From positions 1-44,589 of the forward strand of contig VHCN01000023.1 in the NCBI GenBank assembly GCA_016871675.1: a stretch of DNA of 44,589 nucleotides, in the 5' to 3' direction. A program made the position numbers and the translations under genes. Shown here piece by piece: positions 18,769 through 27,500 of the stretch; position 1 is the stretch's first letter, and every line of letters begins with the position of its first letter. Under the pieces are notes generated by a model. It saw only the letters and a list, made by a program, of their open reading frames with translations. It did not search any database and was not told where the DNA came from. Source of the DNA: Verrucomicrobiota bacterium (lineage in GTDB: Bacteria > Verrucomicrobiota > Verrucomicrobiia > Limisphaerales > VHCN01).

Positions 18769-19518
18769 ATGCCGCTGCTCATGCTCATCTCGTTCACGCT
18801 GCTCTGCTTCGCCGCAACCGGGCCGGCGCACGGCGCCCCCACGAATTCGGAACGCCGCGAATGTGTCGTCCTCCTGCACGGGCTGGGGCGGTTTCCGGTC
18901 TCAATGAAACCCATCGAGCGCGACCTCCGCCGCGCGGGCTATCACGTGGTAAACCTCAGCTACCCTTCGTGGCGCGTGCCGGTCGAGCGCATCGCAGACG
19001 ATTACCTTCCGCGGGAACTCGCACGTCGCATTCCCGCCGGGACGGCGAAGGTCCACTTCGTCTCGCACTCGCTTGGAGGCATTCTTCTCCGGCAACACCT
19101 CGCCACGCACACCTTCACCAACCTCGGCCGCGTGGTGATGCTCGGCCCGCCGAACCGCGGCAGCACCCTCGCGGATTGGTTCAAGTGCTGCGACGTCGTG
19201 CGGTGGGTGGTGGGGCCGAATCTGCCGCGGCTCGGCACCGGCCCCGATGACCTGCCCGCGCGGCTTGGTCCGGCGAACTTTGAGCTCGGTGTCATCGCGG
19301 GGGACCGCCCGCTGTTCGGCGGATTCCTGCTCGACGAGAGGCCGAATGACAGCAAGGTGACGGTCAATGCGACCCGCATCGCCGGCATGAAGGACCACGT
19401 GGTGGTGCACTCGTCCCACACCTTCATGATGCGGAACCCGGCCGCACGCCATCAAACGGTCCACTTTCTCGTGAACGGGCACTTCGATCGCGACGAGGCG
19501 CGCGGCGTGCGCTTTTGA
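18769..19518 (+). CDS. secreted alpha/beta-hydrolase (lipase-like)
   Basis: 249 residues from ATG 18769, four bases after the aas stop, with a signal peptide (residues 1-23). The fold is seen from ECVVLLHGLGRFPVSM (oxyanion HG), nucleophile elbow VHFVSHSLGGIL (G/S-H-S-L-G-G), a MLGPPNRGSTLAD segment typical of lipase-like esterases, and a C-terminal His region (VVVHSSHTFMM). An esterase or lipase acting outside the cytoplasm is likely. Position suggests a phospholipid or lysophospholipid substrate, making lysolipids that the two upstream products recycle; that link is inference from the operon only. Confidence 0.85.
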   Translation: MPLLMLISFTLLCFAATGPAHGAPTNSERRECVVLLHGLGRFPVSMKPIERDLRRAGYHVVNLSYPSWRVPVERIADDYLPRELARRIPAGTAKVHFVSHSLGGILLRQHLATHTFTNLGRVVMLGPPNRGSTLADWFKCCDVVRWVVGPNLPRLGTGPDDLPARLGPANFELGVIAGDRPLFGGFLLDERPNDSKVTVNATRIAGMKDHVVVHSSHTFMMRNPAARHQTVHFLVNGHFDRDEARGVRF

Positions 19519-19559
19519 CGTGCAACCGCCGCGGACGGTTCCTATCGTCGCCGCGCTTT

Positions 19560-20774
19560 ATGGCGACCGTGAAACCCTTTGCCGCGCTCCGGCCCGTTCC
19601 CGCGCTCGCGGCGCGCATCTGCGAGCTGCCTTACGACGTGATGTCGTCCGACGAGGCGCGCGCCATGGCCGCCGGCAACCCTCTCAGCTTCCTGCACGTC
19701 AGCAAGCCGGAGATCGACCTGCCCGCCGGCACCGACGTGCACGCGCCCGGGGTGTATGCGAAGGGTCGCGAGAACTTCCGGCGCCTCATCGCTCAAGGCG
19801 CGCTGCGGCAGGACGCGCAGCCGTGCTTCTACGCGTATCGGCAGGTGATGGGGGCGCACTCGCAGACCGGCATCGTCGCGGTCGCGAGTTGCGACGAATA
19901 CCAGCGCGGCATCGTCAAAAAGCACGAACTCACGCGGCCCGACAAAGAAGACGACCGCGTCCGCCACATGGAAGCGCTCGACGCGCAGACCGGTCCGGTC
20001 TTCCTCACCTACCGGGCGACCGCTGCGCTCAACGAGATTGTGACGACGCGCACCGCGGCGGCGCCGGAGATTGATTTCACCGCGCCCGATGGCGTTCGCC
20101 ATTCCGCGTGGGTTTTTGCGGGCGCCGCCGACCTGCGCCGCATTGAGGACGAGTTCGCGCGTGTGCCGTGCCTCTACATCGCGGACGGTCATCATCGCAG
20201 CGCCGCGGCCGCGCGCGTGTCGGCAGCGCGCAAGGCTGCGGGTCACAGCGATCGTTTCCTCACGGTGATCTTTCCGCATGACCAGTTGCAAATCCTGCCC
20301 TACAACCGCGTGCTCAAGGATCTCAACGGCCGCTCGCCGGGGGAGTTGCTCGCGACGCTCGACTCCGTCTTTGTGATCAAGGACGCGGGCGCGGCGAAGC
20401 CTTCGCGCAAGCACGAGCTGGGATTCTACCTGGGCGGCTCATGGCGCACGCTGCACTTCCGGCCGCAGTTCACCGCGACGAGCGACCCGGTCGAGAAGCT
20501 CGACGTGACGCTGCTTCAAAAGGTCGTGCTCGCGCCCTTGTTCGGCGTCGAGGACCCGCGCACGAGCACGCGAATCCAGTTCGTCGGCGGCATCCGTGGC
20601 ACGGCCGAGCTTGAACGGCTCGTCAACTCGGGCGACGCCGCGTGCGCGTTCTCGATGTTCCCGACGAGCATCGAGGACTTGATGGCCATTTCGGACGCCG
20701 GCGGCTTGATGCCACCGAAGAGCACGTGGTTTGAGCCGAAGCTCCGCGACGCGATGTGTTGCCACATGATCTAG
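19560..20774 (+). CDS. DUF1015 family protein
   Basis: 404 residues from ATG 19560, 41 bases after the lipase-like stop; the frame is open further up to a TTG overlapping that stop, but the family begins at [12 protein letters not shown]. Conserved DUF1015 marks: [77 protein letters not shown] and the terminal [16 protein letters not shown]. Cytoplasmic and widely conserved in bacteria and some archaea; the biochemical role is not known to me. It may be the last gene of the lplT-aas transcript or have its own promoter. Confidence 0.92.
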   Translation: MATVKPFAALRPVPALAARICELPYDVMSSDEARAMAAGNPLSFLHVSKPEIDLPAGTDVHAPGVYAKGRENFRRLIAQGALRQDAQPCFYAYRQVMGAHSQTGIVAVASCDEYQRGIVKKHELTRPDKEDDRVRHMEALDAQTGPVFLTYRATAALNEIVTTRTAAAPEIDFTAPDGVRHSAWVFAGAADLRRIEDEFARVPCLYIADGHHRSAAAARVSAARKAAGHSDRFLTVIFPHDQLQILPYNRVLKDLNGRSPGELLATLDSVFVIKDAGAAKPSRKHELGFYLGGSWRTLHFRPQFTATSDPVEKLDVTLLQKVVLAPLFGVEDPRTSTRIQFVGGIRGTAELERLVNSGDAACAFSMFPTSIEDLMAISDAGGLMPPKSTWFEPKLRDAMCCHMI

Positions 20775-20944
20775 TCCCGGGTTTTGGACGCGGGTGTTCA
20801 AGTTTCCCGGCGCGAGTTGTGAAGACGGGCGATGACTCGCTGCGATCAAAGTCGCCCCGCTGTGCTGCGACGGGCCGGTTCGAATTCCGTTTGATGGGCG
20901 GGCAGCCGCCGGCGCGTCCAAGTCCCGTGCCGCCAAAGGCCCCG

Positions 20945-22411
20945 ATGAACAACCAGCGCGAGTGTTTCGTGAAACGGCGGGATGTCGTTTCCCGTCGCGG
21001 GTTCCTCCACGGCACCGCGCTTGGCTTCGGCGGGCTCGCGCTCGGCACGATGCTTGCGCGCGAGGCCCGTGGTTCGGACGCGGCGTGGCAGGCGCCGACC
21101 GGCACCGCGCACTTTGCGCCGCGGGCCAAGAGCGTGATCTGGCTGTTCATGCGCGGGGGCGTGAGCCACATGGAGAGCTTTGACCCGAAGCCGGCGCTGA
21201 ACCACTACGCGGGGAAGACCTTCGAGGAGACGCCGTTCAAGGGCATCAACGACCCGGAGAAGCGCAAACGCGTGCGCGTGGTGGTGGTGAACGACGCCAA
21301 CGGCCAGCAACGGAACAAGATTTACCCGCTGCAAGTCGGCTACCAAAAGGCCGGGCGCAGCGGCATCGAGGTGAGCGACTTCTTCCCGCACATCCGCGAA
21401 TGCGTGGACGACATCGCGATCGTGCGCTCGATGTGGACGACGGACGACAACCACGGCGCGCAGGTGCAGTTCCATTCCGGCCGCCACATGCTCGAGCCGC
21501 CGGTGCCGACGATCGGCGCGTGGGTGAACTACGGGCTCGGCACCCTGAACGAAAACCTCCCGCAGTTCGTGAACATGGGCCCGCGGTTCTTCGACACGCG
21601 CGACGGCCACTATCTCGGTCCGGCCTACGATGCGGTGCCATTGAAGATCGACCCTCGCGAGCCACTGGCTTACGCCAAGCCCGAGGCGGACGTGAGCGCG
21701 GCGGAGCAGGAAATCCAGTTCAACCTCGTCAACAAGCTCGATCGCCTCGCGGCGCAACGGCATCCGCTCGACGCGAGCCTCGCCGCGCGCATCAAATCCT
21801 ACGAACTCGCCTACCGCATGCAGATGGCGGTGCCCGAGGTGATGGATCTGGGGAAGGAATCCGCGGAGACGAAGAAACTCTACGGGACGGAGAGCGAACC
21901 GACGCGGGCGTTCGGCACGCAATTGCTCGCGGCGCGGCGGATGATCGAGCGTGGCGTGCGGTTCGTGCAAATCCAGCACGGCGACGGCGCGGCGGGCGCG
22001 TGGGACGCGCACGGCGGGTTGAAGGCGAATCACACCAACCTCGCGCGGCAGGTGGACCAGCCGTGCGCGGCGCTGTTGCGCGACCTGAAGTCGCGCGGCC
22101 TGTTCGACGAGACGATCGTGGTCTTCGCGACGGAGTTCGGCCGCACGCCGGGGTCGCAAGGCTCGGACGGGCGCGACCATCATCCCTACGGCTTCAGCGT
22201 GTGGATGGCGGGCGGCGGGATCAAGGGCGGGGTCGTGCACGGCGCGACGGATGAACTCGGGTTTCACGCCGTGGAGCCCGCGCACTATGTGACGGATGTG
22301 CACGCGACGCTGCTCAAGCAGCTCGGGCTCGACTCGCGCCGGCTGGAAATCCCAGGTCGAAAGCGCCTCGACATCGAGCACGGCGAGGTGATCCGCGACA
22401 TCCTCGCGTGA
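20945..22411 (+). CDS. DUF1501 Tat-exported protein (sulfatase-like fold)
   Basis: 488 residues from ATG 20945, chosen because it places the Tat signal near the N-terminus ([19 protein letters not shown], twin Arg at 17-18). Family marks are [96 protein letters not shown] and [23 protein letters not shown]1501 proteins share the alkaline phosphatase/sulfatase metal fold and in PVC bacteria are usually paired with a DUF1549/DUF1553 protein. Here the only such gene is at 1-2976, far away and on the other strand, so this member is unpaired in the window. Function not established. Confidence 0.92.
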   Translation: MNNQRECFVKRRDVVSRRGFLHGTALGFGGLALGTMLAREARGSDAAWQAPTGTAHFAPRAKSVIWLFMRGGVSHMESFDPKPALNHYAGKTFEETPFKGINDPEKRKRVRVVVVNDANGQQRNKIYPLQVGYQKAGRSGIEVSDFFPHIRECVDDIAIVRSMWTTDDNHGAQVQFHSGRHMLEPPVPTIGAWVNYGLGTLNENLPQFVNMGPRFFDTRDGHYLGPAYDAVPLKIDPREPLAYAKPEADVSAAEQEIQFNLVNKLDRLAAQRHPLDASLAARIKSYELAYRMQMAVPEVMDLGKESAETKKLYGTESEPTRAFGTQLLAARRMIERGVRFVQIQHGDGAAGAWDAHGGLKANHTNLARQVDQPCAALLRDLKSRGLFDETIVVFATEFGRTPGSQGSDGRDHHPYGFSVWMAGGGIKGGVVHGATDELGFHAVEPAHYVTDVHATLLKQLGLDSRRLEIPGRKRLDIEHGEVIRDILA

Positions 22412-22427
22412 CGCGCCGCCGCGCGTC
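22410..22427. terminator. hairpin between convergent genes
   Basis: A perfect 7-bp stem GACGCGC/GCGCGTC with a 4-base loop starts on the last base of the DUF1501 stop codon and lies 9 bases before the cyclase stop. There is no T run, so a terminator role is only likely from position. Confidence 0.3.
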
Positions 22428-22435
22428 GCGGGGCT

Positions 22436-23113
22436 TCACTTCCTCGCCCGCAACACCGCCCTCGCCGGTGCGCCGTCGGCCCCGAGGATTTTCAGCGGGA
22501 GGCAGACGAGATCGTAGTGGCCGGGCTTGATCTTCGAAAGGTCGAGGCCTTCGATGATCCAGATTTCCGCGCCGAGCATGATTTGGTGGCACTCGACGCC
22601 GTCCTTCTGCCACCCGCCGACGCTCAGGTAATCCACGCCCACCGTCATCACGCCGCGCTCGACGAGGTAGCTCGCTGTGTCGGCCGGGATGTAGATGAAC
22701 TGCTCATCGAAGGTTGAGGTCTTCGCGAGCCGCCACGAGCGGGTGGAGTTGCGCGTCCTGAACAGCACGCGCTCGCCGCGCTTGAGCTTGTGCGGCTTCA
22801 ATTCCTCCACCGTGATCGCGGACTTGTGTTTGAGTGCGATGACCCGGCACGGGCCGATGACGGCGTCGAGCGGCATGGACTCCATCGTGCGGCCGTCGCG
22901 GATGAAATGCCGCGGGGCGTCCATGTGGGTGCCGGTGTGCGCGCAGAGCGAGAGCTTCGTCAGATTGCACGGGATGGTTTTCCCGGGCTGGTCGGGCACA
23001 GGGTCGCCGAGCTTGACGTGCAGTGAGACGCGGCACTCGGGGTCATTCGGCCAGTGCACCATGCCGTCGCGCAAGGTGACGGTGATGTCGAGCCAGGGGC
23101 TGGATGTGCTCAT
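22436..23113 (-). CDS. cyclase family protein (kynurenine formamidase-like)
   Basis: 225 residues from ATG 23113. Metal-dependent hydrolase of the cyclase/KynB fold: WLDITVTLRDGMVHWPNDP at the start, the metal-binding signature CAHTGTHMDAPRHFI, and ECHQIMLGAEIWIIEGLDLS followed by YDLVCLPLKILGADGAPARAVL. Family members cleave amides or esters such as N-formylkynurenine, or cyclise polyketide-like acids, so the substrate is open. No signal peptide. It lies 22 bases downstream of the glucose-dehydrogenase-like gene and is probably co-transcribed; no other kynurenine gene is near, which argues against tryptophan breakdown. Confidence 0.88.
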   Translation of the reverse strand: MSTSSPWLDITVTLRDGMVHWPNDPECRVSLHVKLGDPVPDQPGKTIPCNLTKLSLCAHTGTHMDAPRHFIRDGRTMESMPLDAVIGPCRVIALKHKSAITVEELKPHKLKRGERVLFRTRNSTRSWRLAKTSTFDEQFIYIPADTASYLVERGVMTVGVDYLSVGGWQKDGVECHQIMLGAEIWIIEGLDLSKIKPGHYDLVCLPLKILGADGAPARAVLRARK

Positions 23114-23135
23114 GCGAAAAGGGCGATGGCTCCAG

Positions 23136-24263
23136 CTACTTGCTGAAGGTGATGACGTGTTTGATGCCGGTGGGCTTGGCGACGAGGAGGTCCCGGAAGT
23201 TCTCGACGGGATGGCGCGCGCTGATGACGTTTGCGAGCGCCTTGGGCCAGCGCTTCTTGAACTCGCCGAGGTCGCGGATGGCGTTCTCGAATGCGGCCTT
23301 GTCCGCGTTGACCGTCCCGACGACGACTTGGTTCTTCAGCACGAGATTGCGCATGAGCACGTTGCCAGGCACTGAGATGTGGCCCTCGGGTGCGGGGATG
23401 CCGGTGAAGACAAACACGCCGTTGAGGCCGAGCACTTCCATCACGCCGAAGGCGACGTGCGACACGCCGAGCGCCTCGTAGACGAGGTCGATGTTGCCGA
23501 CCATCGCGGCGAGTTCCTGCGGCGTCTTCTCCTGCGCGGAGATGTATCTCGCGCCGAAGCTCTCGACGAGCGCGGCTTTGTCATTTGGCTTTGGCGACCG
23601 CGAGTAAACCCACGTTTCAAATCCGTTCAAGACGAGCGTCATCGCGCCGAGGATGCCGATGGGCCCGGCGCCGAGCACGACCGCGCGGAGCCCATTGCCC
23701 GGCCTGCCCGGCTTGGCAGAAGCCCACGGCAGCCGGCTTTGGATGCGCCACACCTGCGCGAGTCCTTTCTCGGCGATGGTCAGCGGTTCGGCGAGCACTG
23801 CGAAGTCACGCAACGTGGGCGGGACGAGCGTGAAGTGCTTCTCGTCGTCCACGTAAAACTCCGTCATGTAACCGTGCGTCTGGTTGATGCCGCGCTCGAC
23901 GAACTTGTGCGTGGCGCAGAAGTCCTGAAGGTCGGCGCGGCAGGGGCGGCAGTGCGCGTCGTCACAGGGCCGGCGCACGGAAGGCACCACCAGGTCGCCC
24001 ACCTGGATGCGCTTGACGCGGGAGCCGACCTCGATGACCTGGCCGAGCGATTCGTGGCCGAGCACGAGATACTCCGAACCGGCGGGCGGCGCGCCGTAGA
24101 CGAACGTGCAAATCTCGCGGTCCGTGCCGCAGATGCCGACGTCGAGCGTGCGGACCTTCAACTGGCTCGGGCCCGTCAGGGCGGGTTCGTCGTGGTCGAG
24201 CAGCGCGACTTGGCGGCGGGTGGGCATCACGCCCACCGCTTTCATTTGCTTCTTCTGGCTCAT
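23136..24263 (-). CDS. zinc-dependent glucose 1-dehydrogenase-like enzyme
   Basis: 375 residues from ATG 24263; MKAVGV at 24245 is an alternative start. Medium-chain dehydrogenase: catalytic zinc Cys in VGICGTDREICTFVYG, LVLGHESLGQVIEVG, structural zinc Cys cluster CDDAHCRPCRADLQDFC, then cofactor loop VVLGAGPIGILGAMTLVL. The pattern ICGTDREI and VVPSVRRPC is that of the archaeal/bacterial glucose 1-dehydrogenase subfamily rather than simple alcohol dehydrogenases. It would oxidise an aldose to its lactone with NAD(P). The following cyclase-family hydrolase could act on the product, but that is speculation. Confidence 0.88.
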   Translation of the reverse strand: MSQKKQMKAVGVMPTRRQVALLDHDEPALTGPSQLKVRTLDVGICGTDREICTFVYGAPPAGSEYLVLGHESLGQVIEVGSRVKRIQVGDLVVPSVRRPCDDAHCRPCRADLQDFCATHKFVERGINQTHGYMTEFYVDDEKHFTLVPPTLRDFAVLAEPLTIAEKGLAQVWRIQSRLPWASAKPGRPGNGLRAVVLGAGPIGILGAMTLVLNGFETWVYSRSPKPNDKAALVESFGARYISAQEKTPQELAAMVGNIDLVYEALGVSHVAFGVMEVLGLNGVFVFTGIPAPEGHISVPGNVLMRNLVLKNQVVVGTVNADKAAFENAIRDLGEFKKRWPKALANVISARHPVENFRDLLVAKPTGIKHVITFSK

Positions 24264-24591
24264 CTGGGGCGGAGTGGACGCGGCGCGAACGGACAAAATC
24301 GCTCCGCCGATGGTCCGGCGGCGCGGCGATGATACACCTGGTCCAAAGGGTGAAAACAAGAAACTCGGCGCGGCGCAACGGCGCGCTCTTGACTCGCGCC
24401 ATTCCTGCGCCGGAGCCAGGTCCCCTCCCGTCAAAACTCTTCGATGCCTCCGGCACGCGGGCCCTTGCCCGCAGCATCGTGCAGCGCCACGAGCGCGATG
24501 CCAGAGGCGATGTGGCCGATGCCAACGATGCCGGCTGCTTTCGAGGCGTGAGACTCTCACGCGCTGCATCGGGGTGCAAATGGAGGCGATG
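24264..24591. other. 328-base intergenic region with a possible gene remnant
   Basis: Between the dehydrogenase start and the end of the large heme protein gene. On the minus strand at 24556-24431 a stop-to-stop stretch reads ESHASKAAGIVGIGHIASG and then IALVALHDAAGKGPRAGGIEEF. It is protein-like in composition but has no start codon. The region also has many GGCATCG/GATGCC repeats that may by themselves create this composition. Nothing else is recognisable. Confidence 0.35.
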
Positions 24592-27500
24592 TCAGTTCAG
24601 GCTGAACGTCACGTCCGCCGACCGCACTCGTGTCGAGGCGGGCGGCTTCTGAGCGTCGAAGCGCAGCACGATCGTGTGCGCGCCAGCGGTGACAGTCGTC
24701 TTGATTTCGCCGCTCGGCGAGGGCTTGACGGGCTTGCCGTCAAGCCACACATCGGGCTTGTCCCCGCCTTCGAGGACGAGCGTCACGGGGCCGGGCTTCG
24801 AGGCTGTGAAGGTTGTGCCGGCGACGAGGTGATTCACCGTCACGTGCAGCGGCGCCTTCGCGAGTTCCTCGAACTCGGGCTTCGACAGCGCGCCGTTCAC
24901 GAGGGTTGTCGTCGTGCCCCAAGCGAGCCCGCCAGCAAAGCCGCTGTGGAACTGGTCCCACTTGCCGGTGAAATCGCCTTTCGTGAACGGCTCGATGCCG
25001 TCCTGGCTCATGCGGTGCGTGACCGGCAGCACGCGCCACACGCGCGCCACGCCGCCCTTGCCCGCGTCGAAGTTGCCGGGCTTGCCGAGCTTCGAGAGGA
25101 ACGCGATGAGGTCGAGCTGCTCGGCCTCCGGCATCGTGTCGAGCAGGCCGGCGGGCATGAGCGAAAACTGGGAGTTCCCGCGCCGGGCGATGTTGTTCTT
25201 CGCCACGGAGACTTCCACGTTCTGCGCGTTTCGGACGACGACCTCCTGCCCCGTCTCGCGCACGAGCAAGCCGCTGAACTCCTGGTCGTCCTTCGTCGTG
25301 ATGACGGTCGAGTGGAAGCCCTCCTTGATCTTCGCGTTCGGCAACAGCACGGACTCGACGAGGTAATCCACCGGCGCGCTTGCGCCGATACTCGTCATGT
25401 CGGGACCGACCTTGCCGCCCGCGCCGCCGATGCTGTGGCAGAGCACGCAGCCGAGTTCCGCACGGCGATACACGCGCTCGCCGCGCGCGGGGTCGCCGGA
25501 TTTCACGGCGAGGTCGGCCAGTTCCTTAAGCTTCGCGGGCGTGAGCTTGTCGGGCGAAAGTGCGGTGATGTTCGCGAGCTTGGTGAGCGAGGCGACGAGC
25601 GTGGCGTCCGGCTGCGCGCCTTCGCGGGCGGCGCGGAGGCCGGAGCTGGCGACGTGCGGGGGCAGCGCGGTGCGGCTGCCGACTTTTTCGCCGAACGATT
25701 TGGCCGCGCCCTTGGTGGCGAGCACGCTGCGCCAGAGGTCGAGCGCCTCGGCTTCGGTCTTCGTCTCGGCCAGTTCGTCGAGCGCGAGGTCGGCGAACTT
25801 CGCGGGCTGGAGCGACGCGAGCGTGACGGCGGCGGCGCGGCGCACGGGCGCGGGCGAAGTCTTCGCTGCCAGCGGTTGCAGCGCGCCCAGCACGGGGCCA
25901 ATCGCGCCCAACTCACGGAACGCACCAAAGAGCGCGGTGCGGACCTCGGCGGGCGTGTTCTCTGTGCCGGCGAGCTTCACCATCTCGGCGAAAGCCGCGC
26001 CGGGATTCTTCCACGCACCCTGCAAGTTCACGAAGGCGACGCGCGTGGCGAGGTTCGCGTAGGAGAGCAGCGCGAGGCCGCGCGAGGCGTCGCCCGCGGG
26101 CTTCACATTGCGGAGGCGAGCGGCGGAGGTGAGCGCGGCGAGCGCACGGTTGAGCGCGGCGTCGGTGAAGTCGCGCTTCACGACCTGCTCCCAGAGGCGG
26201 TTGATTTCCGCCGGACCGCCGGCGGCACCGATGAGTTCAATCCACGGGCCGGAGCCATCCTTGGTGAGCGGCTTGGCGGCGAGAATCTTCGCGACGCTGG
26301 ATGACGCCAGCGCGGGGTCGAGCGCCTTCATCGCATACTCAAGCTGCGCTTGTTTCGCCGGTGAGTTGGGCCCCCACGCGCCGGACTCCAGCGCGGCGAG
26401 GAACGGCTGCGCCAGCTCGTTGATGGAAAGCCACACCGCGTAGTCGAGGAACGGGTCCGTGCCGATGGTGTCCACGGCGGAGAGCACGAGCTCAGCGGAC
26501 TTGGCGGACGGGAACTTCGCCAGCGCGCGGACGGCCTCGACGCGCACGCGCGAGTGCGGGTCAGCGACAAGCTTGGTGAGTCGCGCGACGGTGTCGCTCT
26601 CGGCGAAGCTCGCGCTGGCGTCCGCGAGATACGTGCTCGCGGTCCCGTTCGCGTCGGCGACCAGCACTGGTTTGGTGGGCGCAGCCGTGGCGAAGCTCAA
26701 CGCCCGCACCGCGGCGGCGCGGATGCGGCCGTCCTGCGCGGCGAGCAGCTTGGTGACCAGCTCCGGCGCGGGGATGTTCAGGGACTGGTGAATCCACAGT
26801 GCAGCGAGCTGCTCCTTCTCGGTCTTGAGCTTCGCGGTCCAGGTCTTCAGCTCGGGCGCGACGGCGTCGGCGCCTTTCTCCACGAGGAGGCGCGTGGCTT
26901 GGGAGGCGTTGAAGTGGTTGGGCGAAATCAGTTCGTTGAGCAATGCGCTCGTGCCGGCTTTCACCAGCTCCGGTTTTTTCAGGACCGGCTTGCCCTTCAT
27001 CGCCACGCGCCAGATGCGGCCGTGCTCGTGGTCGCGGCGCGGGTCGCGGAAGTCCACCTCGCCGTGCTGGATGATCGGGTTGCTCCAGTCGGCGATGTAG
27101 AGCGCACCGTCGGGGCCGAGCTTCACGTCAATCGGCCGGAAGGTGTTGTTCGAGGTGCGGCAGATGTCGGTCTCCTGCTTGGTGATGTAGGCCGCGCCCT
27201 GCTCGGTGATGCTGAAACTCGTCACGCGGTTCGCGCGGAAGTCGCACGTCACCAGGCGGCCCTGCCAGTCGGCGGGGAAGTGCTGGCTGCGGATGATTTC
27301 GAGGCTGGCGAACTTCGGGTAGCCGCCCGGGCTGACGCTCGGGAGGATGCGGCGCGCGCGGGCGTAAGTCACATACATGCCGCCGGGGAGACCCCAGTTG
27401 ATGCCGCCGCCGCCCGCGCCGTCGGTCATGAAGCTCTGGCCGAACTCGTCGAACTGGTGGCCCCAACTGTTCACCCAGCCCTTGAAGACGACTTCCAATT

